The position numbers and the translations under genes were made by a program. Under the pieces are notes generated by a model. It was given only the letters and a program-made list of their open reading frames with translations, did no database searches and was not told the origin of the DNA. Shown in pieces: positions 35,385 through 44,111 of a stretch of DNA of 64,000 nucleotides (the stretch's first letter is position 1; every line of letters begins with the position of its first letter). The stretch is from Anaerolineae bacterium (lineage in GTDB: Bacteria > Chloroflexota > Anaerolineae > UBA4142 > SHND01). The stretch is from NCBI GenBank assembly GCA_021463195.1, contig JAJTXZ010000010.1, positions 1-64,000 on the forward strand. Direction: 5' to 3'.

Positions 35385-36200
35385 ATGTACCGACGAGCAA
35401 TCGTTTCTCTGGGTCTCGCGGTGATCGCGTTGCTCACTGCTTCCGCGTTGGCATCGCAAACTCAAGCCAGTCCAAACGCGCAGACCGGAAACTTTCAGAC
35501 CCGCTACTATAATTATTATGACGCGGGTGGAATGTATTGTCCGGACAATCCGTTATTCGTGACGGCGGATACCGAGATTTTCAAATATTGGCCCGAAGGC
35601 AGTTCGCCCGCGCCCGGCGTGATTCCTCCGACCAATTATATGGGCTGTTGGAATGGTTTGGTGTTTTTCCCAACCGCAGGCACGTACACAGTGTACACGC
35701 TGAACGACGATGGCATGAATGTCTGGGTCAATGGCGCGATTGCCATGAACGCTTGGTTCAATCAGGGCCCAACGTGGCATCAAGGCGATTTCAATATTCC
35801 CGCGCCCGGTTGGTATCCATTCATGGTGAAATATTATAACGCGCCGAATGCGGGTGTCGCGTGTGTCTCGTGGGCGTTGAAAGGTCAGCCCTATACTTGG
35901 AAATGTCCGTATCCGCCCGCGCCTCCGCCGGTTCAACCCACTGTTGTGCCACCGCCTGTATGGCCCACTGCCCAACCCTGCCAATGGCCCTGCAATAATC
36001 CGCAGCCGTGGCCCCAACCGCAACCACCCCAGCCGCCCGCGCCACCGCAGACATCGTGCTGGTATCAGGTGCGCTATGGCGACACTCTTTCCAACATCGC
36101 CTGGCGTTTTGGCTTTACGGTTTGGGATTTGATGCAATGGAATCACTTGACCAACCCGAACTTGATTTACGCCGGCATGGTCTTGCGAGTGTGTCCATAA
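35385..36200 (+). CDS. Secreted PA14-like domain protein with C-terminal LysM
   Basis: A 271-residue exported protein. A signal peptide (about 1-30) is followed by a PA14-like domain (about 38-170: NFQTRYYNYYDAGG, TVYTLNDDGMNVWVNG, VKYYNAPNAGVACVSWAL), a 55-residue Pro/Gln/Trp-rich linker and a LysM domain (WYQVRYGDTLSNIAWRFG... NHLTNPNLIYAGMVLRVCP). LysM binds peptidoglycan N-acetylglucosamine, so the protein is probably held on the cell wall and displays the PA14 sugar-binding domain. The ATG at 35385 follows AAGGAG. It has its own promoter and terminator. Confidence 0.88.
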   Translation: MYRRAIVSLGLAVIALLTASALASQTQASPNAQTGNFQTRYYNYYDAGGMYCPDNPLFVTADTEIFKYWPEGSSPAPGVIPPTNYMGCWNGLVFFPTAGTYTVYTLNDDGMNVWVNGAIAMNAWFNQGPTWHQGDFNIPAPGWYPFMVKYYNAPNAGVACVSWALKGQPYTWKCPYPPAPPPVQPTVVPPPVWPTAQPCQWPCNNPQPWPQPQPPQPPAPPQTSCWYQVRYGDTLSNIAWRFGFTVWDLMQWNHLTNPNLIYAGMVLRVCP

Positions 36201-36212
36201 CGGAATAAATAG

Positions 36213-36247
36213 ACCCTGATGGACGATATCGTCTATCAGGGTTTTTT
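36213..36247 (+). terminator. Intrinsic terminator
   Basis: A 30-base hairpin, ACCCTGATGGACGA with TCGTCTATCAGGGT, ends in a T6 tract. It lies right after the PA14-LysM gene. Confidence 0.92.
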
Positions 36248-36260
36248 GTTGCCCGCCCGT

Positions 36261-36289
36261 TTGGCGCGCATTTGCCGCCGTGCTAAACT
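36261..36289 (+). promoter_or_regulatory. Promoter of the triple-PA14 gene
   Basis: TTGGCG (36261-36266), a 17-base spacer ending in TGC, and TAAACT (36284-36289), making an extended -10. It puts transcription start near 36296, so the GTG at 36280 cannot be the start. Confidence 0.55.
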
Positions 36290-36333
36290 GGGAACGAAAG
36301 CTCGCCTCGCGGCGTCAATCTCTTGTCTCTGTC

Positions 36334-38064
36334 GTGTCACATCTGAAAAAAATTTATCGAAATCGAATTTGGCGCGCGCTTGCATTGTGCGCGCTGACGC
36401 TGTTTTTTGTCGGTCTCGGCGCGGCGCCGCGCGCGCGCGCGCAAATTCCGGATGACGGCTTTCTCGCCACCTATTATCGCGGCGGCGCTTTGCAAGGCGA
36501 ACCGCTTTTGACGCGCGTCGAGCCGGTGGTGAATTGGTCTTATCCAGCGGGCGAATCGCCCGCGCCGGGCGTCGTGCCTGCGACCGATTTTTCCGCGCGC
36601 TGGGAAGGTTGGCGCAACTTGGACCAAGCCGGTATGTGGACGATTTTTTACACCGCCGACGATGGCGGGCGCGTGTGGATTGACAACGAGCTCGTCATTG
36701 ATTTGTGGTACGACCACGCGCCCATGACGCGCGCGCAAACAAAATATCTTTCGGCAGGATATCATCTTGTGCGCGTCGAATATTATCAGAGCAGCGGCGG
36801 TATGACTTCACAGTTGTCGTTAGCGCCGTCGGGAATGTTCCCCGATTGGATGGGCGAATATTTTGACAATCCGTACTTGGTTGGCGCGCCGCGCGTTCGC
36901 GTCAATACGCCGGACATTAATTTCAACTGGGGTGAAGCGAGTCCCGATCCGAGCTTGCCTGCCGATAATTTTTCCGCGCGCTGGATGCGGCTCTATAATT
37001 TCGCGCCGGGTAATTACACCTTTACCGCGACCGCCGATGATGGTATTCGCGTATGGGTGGGCGACACGCTAGCGATTGACGCGTGGACGCCGCAGCAAGC
37101 GAAAACATACAATGCCACTTTGTATTTGGATGGCGTGACGCCGCTGCGCGTCGAGTATTTTGAACAGGGCGGCAACGCCGTCGTTAATTTTTATTTCCAA
37201 GCCGCGACGCAAAATTTTCCCGTCGTCGCGGCGGAAAAATGGCGCGGCACATGGTTCGATAATCCGACGCTCACGCCGCCATCGGTTTGTCAAACGGATG
37301 TCGCGCAACTGCAATTAAATTGGGATGGCAATTCGCCCGCGTGCGGCATCGGCGGTCAATTCTTTTCAGCGCGCTGGGACGCGACGCGCGTAACCGCGAC
37401 CGCCGGCTTTTACACCGTCAAACTGCTGGTGGATGACGGCGCGCGGGTGTATGTGGACGACGCGTTGATTCTCGACGCGTGGCGCGAGCAGCCGCCGACC
37501 GCGTACGCGACCACCGTATACTTGGACACGGGCGCGCATGCTTGGCGCGTGGAATATTTTCAAGGCGCGGGCGGCGCGCAAATCGCGCTTGAGATTGCGC
37601 CGGGCGTGGCGACTTTCACCCCCCCCTCTGTTCCTGCCGCCGATGAAATCATCGTGGACGCGCAAGGCGCAGGTTGGACGCAGGGCGGCGGCGCCGCTTG
37701 GCGCGTCGTCGCGAATGGTCGCGGCGGCAGCGCGTTATGGACCACCAATAATGCGTTCTTGCAGCCGCTGCGTAACTGGGGGCGCTGGTATCCGCCATTG
37801 ACGCAGGCGCGCAATTACGCGGTTGAGGTGTTTATTCCCGCGAACGTTGCCACAACCCATAACGCGCGCTATCTCATTTATCACAATGGTCAAACGGATT
37901 TGGCGCTCGTGCCGCAAGCGCAGTACCAAGACCAATGGGTCTCGCTCGGCACGTTCGCGTTCGCGGGACAGGGGGGCGAATATGTGGCGTTATCGGACGT
38001 GACGTATGAATGTTATGCGTGCGCGAAAATCGTGTGGGACGCGGTGAGATTCATTCCGCGTTGA
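36334..38064 (+). CDS. Secreted protein with three PA14-like domains
   Basis: A 576-residue exported protein. The basic N-terminus HLKKIYRNRIWRALALCALTLFFVGLGAAPRARA is a signal peptide with an AxA-type cleavage site. Three PA14-like repeats follow, each with the core pattern ADDGxRVWxxxxLxIDxW: FYTADDGGRVWID, FTATADDGIRVWVG and LLVDDGARVYVDD. A C-terminal beta domain (about 455-576) resembles the golvesin-type module of xanthan-lyase-like proteins (VDAQGAGWTQGGGAAW... KIVWDAVRFIP). An 8-C tract (37619-37626) encodes Thr-Pro-Pro-Ser in the linker. Start: the GTG at 36334 is supported by the promoter position. Confidence 0.82.
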   Translation: MSHLKKIYRNRIWRALALCALTLFFVGLGAAPRARAQIPDDGFLATYYRGGALQGEPLLTRVEPVVNWSYPAGESPAPGVVPATDFSARWEGWRNLDQAGMWTIFYTADDGGRVWIDNELVIDLWYDHAPMTRAQTKYLSAGYHLVRVEYYQSSGGMTSQLSLAPSGMFPDWMGEYFDNPYLVGAPRVRVNTPDINFNWGEASPDPSLPADNFSARWMRLYNFAPGNYTFTATADDGIRVWVGDTLAIDAWTPQQAKTYNATLYLDGVTPLRVEYFEQGGNAVVNFYFQAATQNFPVVAAEKWRGTWFDNPTLTPPSVCQTDVAQLQLNWDGNSPACGIGGQFFSARWDATRVTATAGFYTVKLLVDDGARVYVDDALILDAWREQPPTAYATTVYLDTGAHAWRVEYFQGAGGAQIALEIAPGVATFTPPSVPAADEIIVDAQGAGWTQGGGAAWRVVANGRGGSALWTTNNAFLQPLRNWGRWYPPLTQARNYAVEVFIPANVATTHNARYLIYHNGQTDLALVPQAQYQDQWVSLGTFAFAGQGGEYVALSDVTYECYACAKIVWDAVRFIPR

Positions 38065-38099
38065 ATGCGCCAAGCGCTGGCAAGGCGTCTGTGGAAACT

Positions 38100-38123
38100 G
38101 CGGGATGAATCCGCGTTTTTTTT
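38100..38123 (+). terminator. Probable intrinsic terminator
   Basis: GCGG(g)AT (38100-38106) pairs with ATCCGC (38109-38114) with a single bulged G, followed by a run of eight T (38116-38123). It would end the triple-PA14 message and argues against a gene in this gap. Confidence 0.6.
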
Positions 38124-38276
38124 ATATGATGAAAAATTCGATCGAAATTTGATTTTCTCAGCCGCGCCGCAAACCGCGCGGCATCTGGTTCAACTCGGCA
38201 CGGGTGAATTGACCCAAGCGCAAAATTCGTTTTGGCTCGACCGTCCGATGCAACACACAAAAAAGTTGGCGCTGTA

Positions 38277-39611
38277 ATGAATCGTTATCACGAGATTGTC
38301 GCGCGCTATGTCGCGCGCACGCCGAAATCGCAGGCGTTGAATGCGCGCGCGCGGCGCGTCATGCCCGGCGGCGATACGCGCACCGGCGTTTATTACGCGC
38401 CGTATCCGGCATTTATGGCGCAGGGCGATGGGAAATATTTGACCGATATTGACGGCAATCAATATCTCGATTTGTTGAATAATTTCACGTCGTTGGTGCA
38501 TGGTCACGCGCATCCCGCGCTGCTGGACGCGACGCGCGCAAATATTGCGCGTGGCACCGCGTTCGCGGCGCCGCTGTTGGCGCAGGTGGAGCTTGCGGAA
38601 ACGATTGCGGCGCGCGTTCCAAGCATCGAGCTGCTGCGCTTTTGCAATTCAGGCACCGAAGCGACGATGTTGGCGCTACGCGCCGCGCGCGCGTACACGC
38701 GTCGCGGCGGAATGATTAAAATGATTGGCGGTTATCATGGCTCGCATGATTTCGCCGCCGCGACGATGGATGCCGAAGCCGATCGCGGGATCGCGGAGGG
38801 AATCCGCCGCGATATTTATTTTGCGACGTTCAACGATTTGGATAGCGTCGAGAAAATTTTTCAAGCGCATGCAGGGGAGATTGCGGGTATTTTGGTCGAA
38901 CCGATTCCGAATGCGGGGGGATTGCCCTTGCCGCGCGAAAATTATTTGGCGGGACTGCGCGCGTTGGCTGACAAACACAAAGCGCTGTTGATTTTTGATG
39001 AGGTGATTACGTTGCGATTGAGCGAAGGCGGCTATCAACAAATCGCGAATGTGACACCGGACCTTACGGCGCTGGGCAAAATTATTGGCGGCGGTTTTCC
39101 AGTGGGCGCGTTCGGCGGCAAACGCGATATTATGCGAATGTTTGATCCGCGCGCTAAAAATCGCATTTTGCATTCTGGCACCTTTAACGGCAACAACGCG
39201 ACGATGGCGGCAGGGTTGGCTTCTTTGCGTTTGCTCGACCAATCCGCCATTGCGCGTATCAACGCGTTGGGCCAAGCGCTCGCGCAAGGTTTCGACGACG
39301 CGTTTCAAGAAGCGGGGCTCGTGGGCAAGACGACATCGTATGGTTCATTGCTTCAAACGCATTGGCAGCGCGGCGAAATCGCGAATATGCAAGCTGTGGC
39401 GCGCGGACATCAGCGAGCTCAAGATTTGCCCTATTTACTGCATCTCGAACTCGCGAATCGCGGAATTTTTTGCGCGGCGCGCGGCGAATTCAATACATCA
39501 ACCGTATTGAACCAAGCCGACGTGAATCACGCAGTGATGATTTTTAGCGAAACGCTGCATTATCTCAAACCATACATTGCCGAAACGAATCCAGAGTTGC
39601 TTGTGAAATAA
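38277..39611 (+). CDS. Class III PLP-dependent aminotransferase (glutamate-1-semialdehyde aminomutase-like)
   Basis: A 444-residue fold-type I PLP enzyme. It shows RRVMPGGDTRTGVYYAPYPAF, the phosphate-binding FCNSGTEATMLALRAAR, a GYHGSHDF segment, LLIFDEVITLRLSEGG with the conserved Asp, and TALGKIIGGGFPVGAFGGKRDIM with the Schiff-base Lys. The family includes HemL and related aminomutases/aminotransferases. This copy differs from true HemL at several positions and no heme genes are adjacent, so it may act on another substrate. The ATG at 38277 is preferred to an in-frame ATG at 38232. Confidence 0.85.
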   Translation: MNRYHEIVARYVARTPKSQALNARARRVMPGGDTRTGVYYAPYPAFMAQGDGKYLTDIDGNQYLDLLNNFTSLVHGHAHPALLDATRANIARGTAFAAPLLAQVELAETIAARVPSIELLRFCNSGTEATMLALRAARAYTRRGGMIKMIGGYHGSHDFAAATMDAEADRGIAEGIRRDIYFATFNDLDSVEKIFQAHAGEIAGILVEPIPNAGGLPLPRENYLAGLRALADKHKALLIFDEVITLRLSEGGYQQIANVTPDLTALGKIIGGGFPVGAFGGKRDIMRMFDPRAKNRILHSGTFNGNNATMAAGLASLRLLDQSAIARINALGQALAQGFDDAFQEAGLVGKTTSYGSLLQTHWQRGEIANMQAVARGHQRAQDLPYLLHLELANRGIFCAARGEFNTSTVLNQADVNHAVMIFSETLHYLKPYIAETNPELLVK

Positions 39612-39625
39612 TCGAGCGCGCGCGT

Positions 39626-39654
39626 TTGTCAGGCGCGCGTGAATTGGTTATACT
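39626..39654 (+). promoter_or_regulatory. Promoter of the VanW-family gene
   Basis: TTGTCA (39626-39631), a 17-base spacer and TATACT (39649-39654). The ATG follows 32 bases downstream. Confidence 0.7.
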
Positions 39655-39686
39655 GACAGCGCGTGTCCGCGCGCGCTCGATAAAAA

Positions 39687-41699
39687 ATGTCTGATCCAAA
39701 CGATTCCAATTATCAACCGTTCAAATCCTTGCCGACGCATAGCCAGCGCAAGCAGAACGCCGCGCGCGCGGCGTTACCTCCGCCGCAGCCGCCGGAATTG
39801 ACGCCCGCAGCGCGCATTGATTTGCGCCGCGCGCAACGTCGCGCGCAACGTCGCGCGCTGCCGCGTCTTGGCGCGCCGTTATGGGTGTTGTTTGTCACCG
39901 GATTATTTATCGTCGCCGGTGTGGTGGGGTACCAAGTCTATATCCACGACCGCGCGGCGCCAGGGGTGCGCGTGTTGGGCGAAGAAATCGGCGGTATGAC
40001 GCGCGCACAGGCGGACGAACGCATTCGCGTCAAGTTGGGCGACCCCAATGTATTATTGGCGCGTTTTGGCGGCGAACAAATTATTTTGCGCGATGGCTCC
40101 CAAGTCTATCGCGCGTGGCCCTGGGAGCTCGGCTTTCGCAGCGATTTAAAGCCCGCGCTCGATGCCGCGTTTGAAATAGGGCATCGCGCGGATTGGTCGT
40201 TAGCGCTCATCGAACAGGCGCGCGCGTTAGTAATCGGCGCGGATGTAAACGCGTCGGCGGCGTTTGATGAAACGATTGCGAAACAGTATGTTAGTGTGTT
40301 GGCGGCGCAGCTTGACCGATGGCCGCGCGAGGCGTCGTATCGGCTTGAAGGAATGCAGTTGATTGAAACGCCCGCGCTGGCGGGGCGGCGTCTGGATGGC
40401 GATGAAACTTTGGCGCGCATCCGCAAATTCGCCGAGTTGCAGGATCGCGGCGTCAATGCTTTCGCGGGCGAAATCGCGCTGCCGGTTCAAGAGTTAAAAC
40501 CGCACGCGGTAAACGCGCAGCAGGCGCAAGCCCAAATCAACGCGTTTTTGCAAGCGCCGTTGGTGTTGAAATTTCAAGACCGCGCGTGGGCAGTTGACCA
40601 AGCCGCGCTCGCGCGTTGGTTGACGCTGCAACCCATTTCAAATGCGGATGGTTCATTGACGTACCAAGCGCGTCTGAATGAGGCGGCGATCCGATTGCAA
40701 GTGGAGGCGTTGGCGCGCGAAATCAATCAGGCGCCGCGCGACGCGCGTTTTCATTTTGACAATGGCGCGCTCACGCTGATAACATCGAGTCAGGAAGGGC
40801 GCGCATTGGATGTGGACGCGACGACGCAAATGGCGCTGGCGCGGTTTCGGCAAGCCACCGCCGGGGCGCGTGCGCCGGGCAACGCGGCGCCAGATAACTC
40901 GCCGCTCAACGCGCTGCGAAATCAAACCATTGATCTTGTGGTCGCTGTGACTAAACCGACGATTGACGCGCGCGATAAAGAATCGTTTGGCATCACCGAA
41001 TTGGTCGCGAGCGGCACGAGTCAATTCAAAGGTTCGATTCCAAATCGCATTCAAAATATAAAGACCGCGCAAGCGTCATTTGATGGCGTGGTGATTGCGC
41101 CCGGCGCGACTTTTTCGTTTAATCATTATTTGAGTGAAATCGTCGAGGCGAACGGGTATGCGGACGCGTATGTGATTTTTGGCAACAAGACGGTGCTGGG
41201 ACCCGGCGGCGGCGTGTGTCAAGTTTCGACGACGATGTTTCGCGCGGCGTTCTTTGCGGGTTTTCCGATTACGGAACGTTGGGAACATGCGTATCGCGTA
41301 GGATATTATGAGCCGCCCAAAGGTTTGGATGCGGCGGTGTTTGTGCCGAGCGCGGATATGAAATTTGTCAATGATACGCCAAACTATATTTTGATTGAAG
41401 CGGCGCTGGATGAAAAAAATCTGCGCTTGACTTTTAATTTTTACGGTACGCGTCCGAACGGGCGCGAAGTGAAAATGACCGAGCCGGTGGTGAGCAATAA
41501 AGTTCCGCATCCGCCGACCAAGTATATTGACGATCCGACTTTGCCGCGCGGCACGACCAAGCAAATTGATTTCGCGGTGGACGGCGAAGATGTGACGTTA
41601 TATCGCGAGATTTATCAGAATGGGCAGTTGGTGACGCGCGAAAAATTTTTCAGTCACTATGACCCGTGGCAAGCGGTGTTTTTACGGGGAACGCGTTAA
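39687..41699 (+). CDS. VanW family membrane-anchored protein
   Basis: A 670-residue protein. A basic cytoplasmic N-terminus (about 1-65) is followed by one transmembrane helix (GAPLWVLFVTGLFIVAGVVGYQVYI) and two peptidoglycan-binding-4/YoaR-like modules (about 85-390; each 'ITLxxGGxxxA...' type). The VanW domain follows (ASFDGVVIAPGATFSFNHYL... GGGVCQVSTTMFRAAFFAG) and then a C-terminal beta domain. VanW proteins are associated with cell-wall modification, and the role in vancomycin resistance is unproven. It has its own promoter and terminator and is probably monocistronic. Confidence 0.92.
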   Translation: MSDPNDSNYQPFKSLPTHSQRKQNAARAALPPPQPPELTPAARIDLRRAQRRAQRRALPRLGAPLWVLFVTGLFIVAGVVGYQVYIHDRAAPGVRVLGEEIGGMTRAQADERIRVKLGDPNVLLARFGGEQIILRDGSQVYRAWPWELGFRSDLKPALDAAFEIGHRADWSLALIEQARALVIGADVNASAAFDETIAKQYVSVLAAQLDRWPREASYRLEGMQLIETPALAGRRLDGDETLARIRKFAELQDRGVNAFAGEIALPVQELKPHAVNAQQAQAQINAFLQAPLVLKFQDRAWAVDQAALARWLTLQPISNADGSLTYQARLNEAAIRLQVEALAREINQAPRDARFHFDNGALTLITSSQEGRALDVDATTQMALARFRQATAGARAPGNAAPDNSPLNALRNQTIDLVVAVTKPTIDARDKESFGITELVASGTSQFKGSIPNRIQNIKTAQASFDGVVIAPGATFSFNHYLSEIVEANGYADAYVIFGNKTVLGPGGGVCQVSTTMFRAAFFAGFPITERWEHAYRVGYYEPPKGLDAAVFVPSADMKFVNDTPNYILIEAALDEKNLRLTFNFYGTRPNGREVKMTEPVVSNKVPHPPTKYIDDPTLPRGTTKQIDFAVDGEDVTLYREIYQNGQLVTREKFFSHYDPWQAVFLRGTR

Positions 41700-41701
41700 A
41701 T

Positions 41702-41735
41702 AAAAACCGCGCCGCAACTGCGGCGCGGTTTTTTT
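41702..41735. terminator. Bidirectional intrinsic terminator
   Basis: AAAAACCGCGCCGC pairs with GCGGCGCGGTTTTT around an AACT loop, with an A run on the left and a T run on the right. It serves the convergent VanW and reductase genes. Confidence 0.93.
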
Positions 41736-42945
41736 ATTTTGACTTGAGAGTTTCTATGACGAGGTTTAGACTTTTACGCAGTAATTTCGGATTGCCCGCC
41801 AACGCCCACAAAGTCCAACTGCTGACAAAATTCGACGCGAGCGCGTGACCGAATTGTTCCGCGTTGAGTTGATTCAACAATTCGATGCCTTCATCCCATT
41901 GCGCGTCATTCCAGCCCGCGATGCGGCGGTTGATTGCGGCGGCGATACGCAAATTTTTCCCGTATGTTTTACGCCACTGCTGTTCATAGCGCGCCAAAAA
42001 TTTTTCCGAAACATCGTTTGCTTGCAAAGCATCCGCCGCGACGTTTCCCGCGAGAATGCCGCCGCGCATCGCCCAACGAATCCCTTCGCCCAACAACGCG
42101 GAGGGCTGACCCGCCGCGTCGCCGACGGCGAGAATGCCGTTACCGACAAATTTGGTCGCCATGCCGTCGGACGGAATCAAGCCGTGATGATATTCGAGCG
42201 GCTGCGCGCCTTTGAGATTGATATTGAATTTTTCCGCCTGACTCAGAAATTTATCCAAATACTCGGCGGGGTTGGCGGTCGAGTCGCCGTGAATGATGCC
42301 GACGCCGACGCGCACGCGGTGATTGCCATAGGGCGCGGTCCACGCGTAACCGGCTGGCGCGAACGCGCTGCCAACAATGCCGACGGTTTCGCTTTCGTCG
42401 TAATGCGGCGCATACATATCGTATTCCGCGCCGACGCCGAAACGATTAAAACCCGAATGGATGCCTGCGCGTTTGCACAGGGTCGCGCGATAACCTGTGC
42501 CATCTATTGTCAAGCGCGCGCGCTGTGTCATAACGCGGCCCCGCGCGTCTTGCGCGGTCACGCCGCGCGCCGCGCCGTTCTCCATGATTACCTCGCGCGC
42601 GGTCGCGCTGACTTGGAGCGCGACGCCCGCGTCAATCGCGCGTTCGGCGAGAAATTGAAATACGCCGCGCACGTTGAGAATGCAGGCGAATGGCGTTGGA
42701 TATTCGCGCGCGACGACGCGATGGGCGGAATGCATTCGCCCGCGCCGCAAGATATGATACAAACGCGGTGGAATGCCGAGCGCTTGCGCGTCTTGAATAA
42801 ATGTGCCGCCGGTGGTGCGCGTAGGCGAACCGATTTCGGCGTTCGCTTCCAAGACAAGCACGCGCGCGCCGCGCTCTGCCAAAATTTTCGCGGCAGCCAA
42901 GCCCCCCGGTCCGCCGCCCGCGATTACGACATCTAGTGGTTCCAT
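41734..42945 (-). CDS. FAD-dependent geranylgeranyl reductase family protein
   Basis: A 403-residue flavoprotein. The N-terminal FAD motif DVVIAGGGPGGLAAAKILAERGARVLVLEAN is followed by the RTTGGTF segment, and the second FAD motif GNGILAVGDAAGQPSALLGEGIRWAM is typical of geranylgeranyl reductases and electron-transfer flavoprotein-type dehydrogenases. The family reduces isoprenoid double bonds (chlorophyll or quinone side chains, lipids). Nothing in the neighbourhood fixes the substrate. It is the last gene after yebC-ruvC-ruvA on the same strand, 23 bases after ruvA. Confidence 0.88.
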   Translation of the reverse strand: MEPLDVVIAGGGPGGLAAAKILAERGARVLVLEANAEIGSPTRTTGGTFIQDAQALGIPPRLYHILRRGRMHSAHRVVAREYPTPFACILNVRGVFQFLAERAIDAGVALQVSATAREVIMENGAARGVTAQDARGRVMTQRARLTIDGTGYRATLCKRAGIHSGFNRFGVGAEYDMYAPHYDESETVGIVGSAFAPAGYAWTAPYGNHRVRVGVGIIHGDSTANPAEYLDKFLSQAEKFNINLKGAQPLEYHHGLIPSDGMATKFVGNGILAVGDAAGQPSALLGEGIRWAMRGGILAGNVAADALQANDVSEKFLARYEQQWRKTYGKNLRIAAAINRRIAGWNDAQWDEGIELLNQLNAEQFGHALASNFVSSWTLWALAGNPKLLRKSLNLVIETLKSK

Positions 42946-42968
42946 CACGCGAAAACTCGAGCGAAAAT

Positions 42969-43532
42969 CTAGCCGCCCAAATATTGCAGCGCGCCGCGCA
43001 ATTTGTCTTCCAAGGTTTTACCCGCTGCCGCGCGCGCCGCGCGCTGCGCCTCCGCCGCGCTGTAACCGAGATTGATGAGCGTCGCGGCGACTTCGCCGTC
43101 GAGCGGCGAGAGTTCGGCGCTTTCTTCGCCGAGCTCGATTTTGCCTTTGAGTTCCAATACAAGTCGCTGCGCGGTTTTTTTGCCGATGCCTTTGATGCCG
43201 CTCAAGATTTCGAGATTGCCCGATGCGATGGCGCCGCGAATTTCATTTGCCGCTGCGGACGACAGGATGCCGAGCGCGACTTTGGGGCCAATGCCCGAAA
43301 CGCCGAGCAGCATTTCAAATAAAGCGAGTTCGTCGGTTGTCGCAAAACCAAATAATGAAATATCATCCTCGCGTACATGCGTATGAATGCGCAAGGCGAT
43401 TGGCGCTCCGCTGTCGCCCAGTTGTTCGAGCGTGGACATGGGGACGCGCGCGCGATAACCGACGCCGTTCACGTCAACGATGACGGAATCGGACGCGCGT
43501 TCAAGAATCGTTCCGCGAAGAAAAGCGATCAT
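42969..43532 (-). CDS. ruvA: Holliday junction branch migration protein RuvA
   Basis: A 187-residue RuvA subunit. It shows the N-terminal OB fold (MIAFLRGTILERASDSVIVDVNGVGYRARVP), tandem helix-hairpin-helix motifs (LLGVSGIGPKVALGIL and LSGIKGIGKKTAQRLVLELKGKI) and the C-terminal RuvB-contact domain (EVAATLINLGYSAAEAQRAAR). It holds four-way junctions while the RuvB motor migrates them; ruvB is not in the window. ATG 43532 begins 4 bases after the ruvC stop codon. Confidence 0.97.
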   Translation of the reverse strand: MIAFLRGTILERASDSVIVDVNGVGYRARVPMSTLEQLGDSGAPIALRIHTHVREDDISLFGFATTDELALFEMLLGVSGIGPKVALGILSSAAANEIRGAIASGNLEILSGIKGIGKKTAQRLVLELKGKIELGEESAELSPLDGEVAATLINLGYSAAEAQRAARAAAGKTLEDKLRGALQYLGG

Positions 43533-43536
43533 TGCG

Positions 43537-44034
43537 TTAACTCTGTGAATCAATCAATTCGCGCAATCGCGCGCTCTGCAAATGGCACAGCGCGATGGCG
43601 ACAGCATCCGCCGCGTCATCGGGTTTGGGCGCTTGGTCCAAACGCAGCAGCACGCGCACCATTTGTTGCATCTGATATTTGTCCGCGCCGCCGTAGCCCG
43701 CGACCGCTTGCTTGATTTCGTTGGGCGTGTATTCGGCGAGCGGCAGACACGCCTGCGCGAGGGCGAGCAGGATGACGCCGCGCGCGTGTCCGACGGATAG
43801 GGCGGTGGTGGTATTGCGCGAGAAAAAAAGTTTTTCGACCGCGGCGGTGTTCGGTTTGTATGCGCGAATGATTGCGCCAAGCTCGTCGTAAATCTTGAGC
43901 AGGCGAAATTCAAGCGGAGTTTTCGCGGGTGTGGCAATCGCGCCGCAGGCGACAAGTTCATAATCGTCGCCGACGGCGCGCACGATGCCGTATCCACACA
44001 ACGCGGTGCCGGGGTCAATGCCTAATGCAATCAT
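43537..44034 (-). CDS. ruvC: Crossover junction endodeoxyribonuclease RuvC
   Basis: A 165-residue RNase-H-fold Holliday-junction resolvase. It shows the catalytic acidic residues in IALGIDPGTALCGYGIV, AVEKLFFSRNTTTALSVGHARGVILLA, YTPNEIKQAVAGYGGADKYQMQQMV and the C-terminal DDAADAVAIALCH. ATG 44034 is the conserved start; its codon lies inside the first unit of an octamer tandem repeat that fills the space to yebC. It acts with RuvA and RuvB in recombination repair. Confidence 0.97.
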   Translation of the reverse strand: MIALGIDPGTALCGYGIVRAVGDDYELVACGAIATPAKTPLEFRLLKIYDELGAIIRAYKPNTAAVEKLFFSRNTTTALSVGHARGVILLALAQACLPLAEYTPNEIKQAVAGYGGADKYQMQQMVRVLLRLDQAPKPDDAADAVAIALCHLQSARLRELIDSQS

Positions 44035-44111
44035 AGTGGGATAGCGCAATAGTCCAATAGCGCAATAGCGGGACATGGGCTATCACACGATCGCGCGATT
44101 ACGCGATTGCG
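44033..44111. repeat. Octamer short tandem repeats between yebC and ruvC
   Basis: Block 1 (44033-44072) reads ATAGTGGG/ATAGCGCA/ATAGTCCA/ATAGCGCA/ATAGCGGG. Block 2 (44088-44111) reads CGATCGCG/CGATTACG/CGATTGCG. Block 1 overlaps the ruvC start codon and block 2 abuts the yebC stop codon. Confidence 0.8.

Noticed and set aside
38065-38277. A 70-codon frame between the triple-PA14 gene and the aminotransferase
   Set aside because: It contains a probable terminator (38100-38123), has no ribosome-binding site or recognisable product, and starts directly on the preceding stop codon. A real small protein is not excluded.
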